DNA of 64,000 bases from Eunapius fragilis (lineage: Eukaryota > Porifera > Demospongiae > Spongillida > Spongillidae): assembly GCA_963681505.1 (NCBI GenBank), contig OY811989.1, positions 4,765,835 through 4,829,834 on the forward strand, in the 5' to 3' direction. The position numbers and the translations under genes are program-made. Under the pieces are notes generated by a model. That model ran no database searches and was not told the origin of the DNA. It worked only from the letters and a program-made list of their open reading frames with translations. Below, piece by piece: positions 56,267 to 64,000 of the stretch (position 1 is its first letter; each line of letters opens with the position of its first letter).

Positions 56267-56408
56267 CTGGTTGTAAGGCACGTTTACTTTGCCAAATCTT
56301 CTTCAGCTTGGCTACCACCTGGTTTTCTTTCAGAAATGGAAATCTCAGCCGATACTCAGTTTTTTTTTTAAGAACAAATGCCTTGAAAGTGTCATCCCGC
56401 GCCGCCAT
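56267..56408 (-). CDS. Candidate first coding exon, unknown gene
   Basis: Begins ATGGCGGCG and reads MAARDDTFKAFVLKKKTEYR, then LRFPFLKENQVVAKLKKIWQ, before a CCAG|GTTAGG donor. The lysine- and aromatic-rich pattern with a late Trp faintly recalls an HMG box, but I would not assign it. It starts about 50 bp from the TATA box of the divergent KLF gene and may belong with the disordered exons at 51-52 kb. Confidence 0.4.
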
Positions 56409-56457
56409 TTTGATTACGTAATAACTACGGAAACCTTACAAACGCGCTCAGACGCGC

Positions 56458-56467
56458 TATATATAAA
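56458..56467 (+). promoter_or_regulatory. TATA box of the KLF gene
   Basis: TATATATAAA, about 306 bp upstream of the KLF start codon on the plus strand. It would place transcription initiation near 56490. Spacing to the ATG implies a 5' UTR of roughly 280 bp. Confidence 0.55.
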
Positions 56468-56773
56468 GCGCATATCTTGGCTGCAAAACAAAATCACTGA
56501 ATGCAGTGCTTTGCAGTGCAAGCCAGATAGTGTCCTTTTCTTTTTGTCAAGCTATAGCGGGCTATAGCAAGACGGGCTGGTCCTCGTCTATTACGAGCTG
56601 GAACTCGTCTTGCTGTGAAGAAACACAACGTTGGTTCTGGTAGCCATCAATTGAAAATTGTCTGCTGGCAGAACTCAATTTGAATCGTTTGTTGAACAAA
56701 CGCTGCAAAGTGTCAATACAATTTGTAAAATTAAAAAAAGAAGCTTTAAACCTCACCGAATTTTGTGCAAGAG

Positions 56774-57931
56774 ATGGCAATAGCGATGTGCAATCCTCCT
56801 CATGGCTCCGCTTGCATCGGGTATGACCGCTTTTACAAGTTTGGAAGTCCAAGCCCTCCTCACGCCGTGACGGTAGAGTGCCACCAGCCCATCCCTCAGT
56901 ACCGCCCGGACCTGGAAGATAGCGGGTTTCATTCCGACGAAGAGATTCAGAAGGTACGTGAAATAAATTCAGGTCCTTCATGGTTCCCTTGTTGATTAGT
57001 TATGAGATAAATACCAAGCATCCCTTCCCTGTTTCACCTTCTTCCCTCTCTTTCCTCCCCCCTCCAGACCCGCCATGAAATGAACTGCTACCTGTGCGGC
57101 CCCAGCGATGACGACGCCAGTAGCTCTTCAGACATCGACGACATCCTCCGAGAGTTCGACAGCCTCAGTCCGGTCAACTCCGAGGGAGGCAGCCCAAGGT
57201 GCCCCGAAGAGCAGCCGGCAGCGGCGGGGGTCGACATCATCAAGACGGAGATAGGGTCTCCGTGCAGTCAGCAGTTGCAGCACTACCCGTACCCATCTCC
57301 GCCTCCGGGTTACCTCCATGCCGCCACTCGCACCTCGATCGAAGAGAAATCCATCCCCGTCCAGATAGCGTCCGTCGCTAGCAAGCAGGCGGTCGAGCTT
57401 CAGTCGCCGACCTTTTCCGTCGCCACCTCCCAGGGTCCCACCACGGTCAACCTCAACGTTAATGCGCAGGCTTACACGTACACCGCCAGCAATGTCTACT
57501 CCTCGGCTCCTCTGCGCCACTACCCGCACCCGCTCACGCCTCCGAGTTCCAACCCCTCGTCACCGGTGAAGGAGCAGGTCGTGTACCCGGCCATATTCCA
57601 ACCCTCCCTTGCGGCCTACAGCCCGTACGAACTGTACAGTGGTTACTACAAGGCCCCTCAGCGCAACAAGAGGGTCCACCGCTGTAGTTACCCTGGCTGC
57701 AACAAGGTATACACGAAAAGTTCACATCTCAAAGCACACCAGCGGACCCACACGGGCGAAAAGCCGTACAAGTGCACATGGGAAGGTTGCAACTGGAAGT
57801 TCGCGCGGTCCGACGAGCTGACGAGACATATGCGAAAGCATACCGGTATCAAGCCGTTCAAATGCCCTCACTGCGAGAGAGCGTTCGCTCGATCTGACCA
57901 CTTGGCTTTGCACCTGAAGAGACATCAGTGA
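56774..57931 (+). CDS. Krüppel-like transcription factor, 2 exons (KLF5-like fingers)
   Basis: Binds GC/CACCC boxes in DNA in the nucleus. Exons 56774-56953 and 57068-57931; 347 residues. The start ATG gives [12 protein letters not shown]; a second in-frame ATG follows 12 bases later. The N-terminal 260 residues are Ser/Pro-rich activation-type sequence with acidic [16 protein letters not shown], a nine-residue-TAD-like stretch, and a possible sumoylation site DIIKTEIG. Three C2H2 fingers fill the last 83 residues: [60 protein letters not shown], with TGEKP/TGIKP linkers. The protein ends two residues after the third finger (KRHQ), as in KLF1/2/4/5. Confidence 0.95.
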
Positions 57932-58707
57932 GCTTCGCACCCAGAAACATTTCTTTCGCTTTTTCTTCTTCTTCTCCCCCCCCCCCCCCCCACCTTCACC
58001 GTGAAGGATAGGAACTTGGATACGCAAAATCAAAATGTCTGTATGTAAAAATATTTTAACAGTCCATCATCCGCTTCGTGTCACTTATCTAAACACTGGA
58101 CCATCTCAACGTCTCTTTGCTTCTACGGTTTCTACAGTACCACAAGAACAGAAGAACTAGGACATCACGTTTTTTCCTCCCCTTTTTTTTTGTCTTTCTG
58201 TGGTGTTGAGGGGAGGGTTAGGCATTTGTCTGTAACTAACATACAATCTGGCATTGTATTTGCATCACCTGCTGAGCAGCTGCACATCATATGTATTCCT
58301 TTTGATTGTCTCATAAAAAATATATAAAGCACGATTACAATACGTGTGTCGAGAATAAAGATGCTTGGTGGAAATGACCATCCACATGATGTGTGTGTGT
58401 GTGTGTGTGTGGTACGCGCTAAAGTAATTCTATAGCTTTGGACAATTGGGCACAAAGATTTTTACAGCCGATTAGATGCCTGTGGTTAGGCTAACTGGCG
58501 TGTGGTTTGCTTTTGTTGTATCCTTGCTGCGTTCGGAACTGTTTTATTAATAATACATAAAACGAGCTCCTCACACGCATAGACTATAAACTCCAACAGC
58601 AGTCAGAGAGAAAGAGTGCACAATCAAACGTGTGTGTAATAAAATATTTATTAACATTAGTTGTACAGAATACAAACTACCAGCAAAGCTACTCTGCATC
58701 TAAACAC

Positions 58708-58753
<46 letters not shown>

Positions 58754-58791
58754 GCCAATAAAAAGATGTGAGTGGGGAGGGAGACGATCTG
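57932..58791. other. Shared 3' region between two convergent KLF genes
   Basis: Contains a C run (57977-57991), the plus-strand poly(A) signal AATAAA at 58354-58359 and a GT run at 58391-58411. An (AAT)n run follows at 58707-58753. On the minus strand, TTATTA/AATAAA-type hexamers near 58640-58650 may serve the second gene. Confidence 0.6.
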
Positions 58792-60461
58792 TCATTGCAG
58801 AGTCTCTGGGTGAGAAACTGATCTCACTGCCAGTGAGCCTCCTCCTCCTCCTCCTCCTCCTCCTCCTCCTCCTCCTCCTCCTCCTTCTCCTCCTCCTCCT
58901 CCTCTTCCTCCTTCTCCTCCTACTCCTCCTTCCTCACTGCTGTCTGATGTGAGCCGGATGTTGCTGCCATTGTTGGTGTGTTTCAGTACGTGGAGTCCCA
59001 GGTGGTCAGACCGAGAGAACAACTTATGACACACAGAACACTGGAATGGCTTTTCTCCAGTGTGTCTGCGGTAGTGTCGTGTGAGCTCGTCAGACCGCCT
59101 AAAGGACCAGCCACACCCATTCCATGGGCACGGAAATGGCTTTTCCCCTGTGTGAACTCTCTTGTGGGCCTTGAGGTGGGAGCTCTTGGTGTACAGTTTG
59201 CCACAAGTCGGGAAATCACAGCAGTGCATCCGTTTTAACCTGGAAGGGTCCCCATCACCATCACCATCACCATCACCATCATCAGCATCTGTATCACTGG
59301 AAGGTGGTGGTAAGGGGAGAAATGATTAAGTTGATGTAGTTTTAAAGGTGGGCCCCAATTAAAATAAAAACTTGGCAGAGGCTGATAGATCAAGAGCTTC
59401 AGCTATGGGCTGAGTGCACCACCAATGATCAATACAGCCTCAGGCCCACAGTGCACCACCAATGGTCTACCCCAGGCCCACAGTGCACCACCAATGGTCT
59501 ACCCCAGGCCCACAGTGCATTTTAAATATGTCTGTTCCATTATGACCTTTATTCCCTTCTCAATTGAAAGTCCATAGACAGCTGTTGACCATTTAAGAGC
59601 AAAGCCAAAGATCACACAATAGACAAATGCTTTTCAGTGGTTCCCCCATAGGTGTGTATTCAAACCACTTCCATAGCAGCAAAAGATGCAGGTAATTTAA
59701 AAAGAGGGGGTATATGGTAAGGAGCAGCAGTATCTGTTTCTGACAGCATATGGGCTACATGCTGTGTAGTATGTGTGTGTGTAGGTATGCCCAATGTACC
59801 TTGGCCACAGAGGCATTTATTACACAGGCGCTCTTATCATATTCATATGATGACTAAACAAATGCATGTAGAAATTTGTAACAGAGATTAATTGCACAGA
59901 GTACATGCAATCTGCACTAAGTGGGCACTAAAAAGAATGCACTTGCTTATATATAATAACTTAGACATTACAATACAAGGTCAACAAAACGGAAACCATT
60001 CAACTAAGTCATAACAGGGCTACCCATCTGGCTGATAGAACTACATCCCACAAGAACACCAGCTGAGGTCACGCTGGCTCAAACCTCATGAGGCTTCTGG
60101 CTCACTTAGCTTAATTCTGCTAAGGCAAGTGGCATTTTAGTTTAAGCTGGTTTGCAGAGAAGGAACAGGAGAAGGGGGTGGGGCGAGGCAAAAAGGGAGG
60201 AGTTTGCAGGAGCACAGCAAGTTGCTTTTTGAGTTGGCTTACATAAAATATGCCCAAATGACAAAGCAATGCTCCAAAGATCATACATACATACAATGTA
60301 CATATAGTACACATACAATACATTGCATTGCTATGCACTCAGTACTCTTCACTCACCTCTTGAAGAATAACTCCCCTGTAGAGGACATGTCTCCAACAAG
60401 ACTGGGCAGAGGTTGGTACAAAAGTGGAGCCGTCTGTTCAACATGGGAAGGCTGTGGTTGC
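58792..60461 (-). CDS. Second Krüppel-like factor, 3' part (2 exons seen)
   Basis: Exons 60357-60461 and 58792-59296, joined in frame (AAG AG|T). The upstream exon reads [20 protein letters not shown] and onward; more 5' exons are expected but were not found to the right. An Asp/Gly repeat ([11 protein letters not shown]) precedes three C2H2 fingers: [60 protein letters not shown]. Unlike the neighbouring KLF, a tail of about 60 residues follows the fingers, with a long Gly/Glu-rich run, ending SHPETLQ. Finger-2 and finger-3 contacts (RSDELTR, RSDHL) predict GC/CACCC-box binding. Confidence 0.88.
58839..58930. repeat. (CCT)n repeat coding polyglycine in the second KLF
   Basis: CTCCTC units with a few CTT/TAC interruptions encode the Gly/Glu/Arg run after the zinc fingers. 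A second in-gene trinucleotide tract, (ATCACC)n at 59251-59283, encodes the Asp-Gly repeat before them. Confidence 0.95.
59400..59520. repeat. ~50-bp repeat x3 in KLF intron
   Basis: GTGCACCACCAATGGTCTAC plus CCCAGGCCCACA repeats about three times, the first copy diverged. Confidence 0.75.
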
Positions 60462-60486
60462 CTGTGTGTGTGTGTGTGTGTGTGTA

Positions 60487-60526
<40 letters not shown>

Positions 60527-61200
60527 AGTTTATACAATTGCAGAGAGTAAATGAATTTAGTATACAACTTCATTTTCAGTGAACTTACTTAAGTGTCCTG
60601 GTAGATGTAATTACATTGCATTTAAAAGAAGTAGGAGTGCTAATGAGCCCAGAAAGGAGGGAAGAGGGAGGGAAGAGAAAGAGGGAAGGAGGGGTAAAGA
60701 GGGATGGGGAAGAGAGAGGGAGAGAGAGGGAGAGAGAGAGAGTGAGGGAGAGAGAGAGGGGGAGAGAGAGAGAGAGAGGGAGAGAGAGAGAGGGAGAGAG
60801 AGAGAAAGGGAGAGAGAGAGAGAGGGAGAGAGAGGGAGAGGGAGAGAGGAAGAGAGGAGTAATAGCAATATTTAGTTGTGACGCACATGTAGGAAGCAGT
60901 TACATTGCAACGGCAAGATGTAAGCGTGGAGTAAACAGTGCTAATGACTTCACCACCAAATGCAACCAGCTGCATTACAAGAGCATTCATTTTTTAAGCG
61001 GACAATTTCACAACTGCCAACAGCGAGCAGCCAATTAACATTAACTCATCGAGTTGGATGACCTCATGCCATTCACTGGTACACAACGCACTGCCATTGG
61101 GACCACTAAGTTTCCCAACTCTCTCATTCATTCCTGGCGTGCATTAAAAAGAGATTATCATATCAAAGATTATTTTGGCAGGTTACATTTGCACGTGAAT
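60462..61200. other. GT run and GA-rich tract, no gene
   Basis: GT run 60464-60522; a purine tract (GGGAGAGAGAGA type) 60655-60860. 60880-61200 has ordinary composition, but I could not identify the missing 5' exon of the KLF in it. Confidence 0.5.
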
Positions 61201-61202
61201 AT

Positions 61203-61782
61203 TAGAGTGTGTGCTCGCAGCCTCCTCACAAAGTGTGTGCTCGCAGCCTCCTCACAAAGTGTGTGCTCGCAGCCTCCTCACAAAGTGTGTGCTCGCAGCC
61301 TCCTCACAAAGTGTGTGCTCGCAGCCTCCTCACAAAGTGTGTGCTCGCAGCCTCCTCACAAAGTGTGTGCTCGCAGCCTCCTCACAAAGTGTGTGCTCAC
61401 AGCCTCCTCACAAAGTGTGTGCTCACAGCCTCCTCACAAAGTGTGTGCTCACAGCCTCCTCACAAAGTGTGTGCTCGCAGCCTCCTCACAAAGTGTGTGC
61501 TCGCAGCCTCCTCACAAAGTGTGTGCTCGCAGCCTCCTCACAAAGTGTGTGCTCACAGCCTCCTCACAAAGTGTGTGCTCACAGCCTCCTCACAAAGTGT
61601 GTGCTCACAGCCTCCTCACAAAGTGTGTGCTCGCAGCCTCCTCACAAAGTGTGTGCTCACAGCCTCCTCACAAAGTGTGTGCTCGCAGCCTCCTCACAAA
61701 GTGTGTGCTCGCAGCCTCCTCACAAAGTGTGTGCTCGCAGCCTCCTCACAAAGTGTGTGCTCACAGCCTCCTCACAAAGTCC
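61203..61782. repeat. 26-bp minisatellite x22
   Basis: Unit GTGTGTGCTCGCAGCCTCCT plus CACAAA with a G/A variant (GCTCGC or GCTCAC). The unit is not a multiple of 3 and lacks stops in all three plus frames, so every frame stays open with a 26-residue period. This is not a gene. Confidence 0.97.
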
Positions 61783-62124
61783 ACACTCACACACATGCAT
61801 TTGGTGCAGACGCGAAGTTGCCCACACAAACCAGAGCCACAAGGTATAGACACCACGCCTACACACACACACAGATGCCTTACCAATACACCTGCACAGA
61901 CAGAAGTGTGCCACTGACAAGGTCATAGATGGACATACAAGCACTGTGTGCACCTCCATACATCCGCCCACACAACAGACAGAAGTGCCACACGACACCT
62001 GCTAATGCATGATGCACACACACACACACATACACACACACACACCATGGACATACAAATGAACACACAACACACAAGTACATGCCTACACACACACACA
62101 TGCATGCACACACGCACACATACA

Positions 62125-62186
<62 letters not shown>

Positions 62187-64000
62187 TTCCCTTGGCAGCT
62201 AGCTGAGTAAAATATCTACTGTTCTCAGAAAATGATGATTGTAATCACCCTGGAACTTAAGAGGGTGTACATGCCAAGGTATGTGAATAGGTTAGGCCTA
62301 GAACCTGTGGTATGTCTAGCATGAACACAAGAGAAATATGGTCCTCCAAGTCACCCTGTATTGTTTACGCTGGCAGAACCATTGGAGCTACTTGAAAGCT
62401 CTGTTGGCATGGGAACTACCCGACAAAGCAGTTTTGGCATGGGAACTACCTGACACCTGTGTTGGCAGAGGTATAAAGTCTGCCATATGTCATGCTTAAT
62501 TAATACACAAGAGGGTCCTTCTTCTCTCCCCCCCCCCCCCCTCCCCCCTTTTGCTGTCCTCTTCCCCTTCCTCTCCCACCATCACCCTGCCTTCATGGGG
62601 GTGGTAAGAAGCTGGTGACTATGTTTCCCTCAGTCCTTTAATCATTCAAACATTAGCACTACAGGCAAGGGAATTGTAACACTAGCTAACTCATCCCCCC
62701 CCTCCCCCTCCAAGACCCACTTATACCACACACCCCTCTCTGTTCCCTACACACATACAACAGCGCCAAATCTCTTCACATCAGCTTTACAAAGGATTGC
62801 TAAAATACTTATGGCATATGCCACAACTTACCATCACCAATACCAGAAATGCCACACGCCTACATACACACATACATGTACACATGCACACATGAAACAT
62901 ACATACACACATGCACCCACATACACGCATGCCACACATGAAACGCACACAAAACATCTGATGCTCGTGTGGGTATGAAGGGGTGTGTGCTCCCCAATTG
63001 ATTATTTGACATAGCTCCTTAATAAGATATACCAAGCTTGAAATATACACCATTCAACACTTCGTGCTGCATAGGCTCCAGGGATATTAACTAGTTGACT
63101 TCAATGATTATTGTATCGCTTAGCAACCTTCCATGACACATTCTATTTCTGTAATCCACTTACTATTTGGCAAAACAATCTATATACCCCTCTACCCCCC
63201 TTATACCCCTCTACCCCCCCTTATACCCCTCTACTCCCCTTATACCCCTCTACTCCCCTTATACCCCTCTACTCCCCTTATACCCCTCTACTCCTCTGAC
63301 ACCTTACACTCTAAACCCTCCACCCTCAAACACCTTCTCCTTACACCTACCTCCACCCTCAAACCTTATACTCCTCAACAGACTAGAGTGCACTACTAAC
63401 TACTACAACAAAGGCTTCATGGAACAGCATGATCGGGTGCAATGGAATGAACCAACATTGTGGTGAGATGCCCATGTTGCCACGGAAACTGTTAACAAAG
63501 GTAAAGTCTAACTGTGTGGCAAAATGGCTCTGGTACAAGTTGGTAGATGCTACCAACACCACACATTGGTCCCAAACTGATGGCCTGTACAGTCCTGGTC
63601 CCAAACTGATGGCCTGTACAGTCCTGGTCCCTAACTGATGGCCTTTACAGTCCTAGTTTGATTTGTAAAGCTCTATTTAAAGTGTACACATTGGTGACTA
63701 TTGAAACTCTTAGTGATCATAGCAAATGCTGTGAAAACTAACAGCTGGCTTAGTCACCAATGTAGATGATTTACTTTCTCTGTGATGAGTTCCATTTCAC
63801 CAAGCCAGGACCCCCCTTTCATGCATAGATCACTTTTGGCGGTTGCCCCATGGATAAAGAAGGCATGTGCCACACATGCATCACCTTCTCATCCTAAAGG
63901 CTTTCCACAGGTGCTGCCAGTTGATCACCACACATTGTGCAATGCCACTGTCCACCTTAAGTACCTCTGCTCCATCTCATCTATGGGGGGGGCTCATTTA
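61783..64000. other. Repeat-rich right flank, no gene recognised
   Basis: CA runs at 62016-62045 and 62088-62182, a C run at 62528-62542, a 19-bp repeat (CCCCTTATACCCCTCTACT) x6 at 63185-63298 and a 29-bp repeat (GGTCCCAAACTGATGGCCTG plus TACAGTCCT) x3 at 63570-63652. No exon could be supported. Confidence 0.6.

Noticed and set aside
56267-56408. HMG-box protein
   Set aside because: Only a loose resemblance in aromatic and basic residues over 35 positions.
61054-61928. 287-codon plus-strand frame
   Set aside because: Follows from a 26-bp array lacking stops; three frames are equally open.

Overview
The window reads as nuclear DNA of an early-branching marine invertebrate, most likely a sponge (inference, not proven). 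Genes have many short exons and compact GT-AG introns. The recognised proteins are animal ones: neutral ceramidase, FAM114A, ZMAT2, Krüppel-like factors, a PINK1-like kinase and SH3 adaptor-type modules. Between and inside them lies a very dense load of minisatellites, poly-C/poly-G runs, dinucleotide runs and palindromic non-autonomous DNA transposons. There is no operon logic and no CRISPR, rRNA or clear tRNA gene.

Layout. 1-13.9 kb is transposon- and satellite-rich: a few candidate exons, a 20-bp minisatellite, a dead Ty3/gypsy pol fragment, a 31-bp satellite split by an 836-bp foldback element, a LINE-type remnant, a TTAA-flanked element with a nested foldback MITE, and a C-rich MITE. 14.0-20.8 kb holds a complete 17-exon neutral ceramidase gene (+). 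21.0-25.8 kb holds a second foldback MITE and a decayed multi-exon transposase gene whose N-terminus resembles the non-core part of RAG1. 26.9-30.7 kb is a 12-exon gene (-) with two SH3 domains. 31.0-35.1 kb is a 7-exon gene (-) with a thioredoxin-like domain, a long coiled coil and a PINK1-like kinase domain. 35.8-36.6 kb is a retrotransposon C-terminal remnant. 37.3-41.9 kb is FAM114A (-, 16 exons) and 42.0-50.2 kb is ZMAT2 (+, 8 exons); their start codons are only 77 bp apart. 50.2-56.4 kb is repeat-rich with a few candidate minus-strand exons. 56.8-57.9 kb and 58.8-60.5 kb are two Krüppel-like factor genes facing each other tail to tail. 60.5-64 kb is mostly repeats.

The host genes belong to unrelated pathways (sphingolipid turnover, spliceosome, transcription, kinase signalling). 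The main regulatory link visible is the FAM114A/ZMAT2 head-to-head promoter. Exon coordinates were derived by hand from reading-frame continuity, splice consensus and remembered family proteins; individual boundaries may be off by a few bases. Family names rest on recall of conserved motifs, not on a search.
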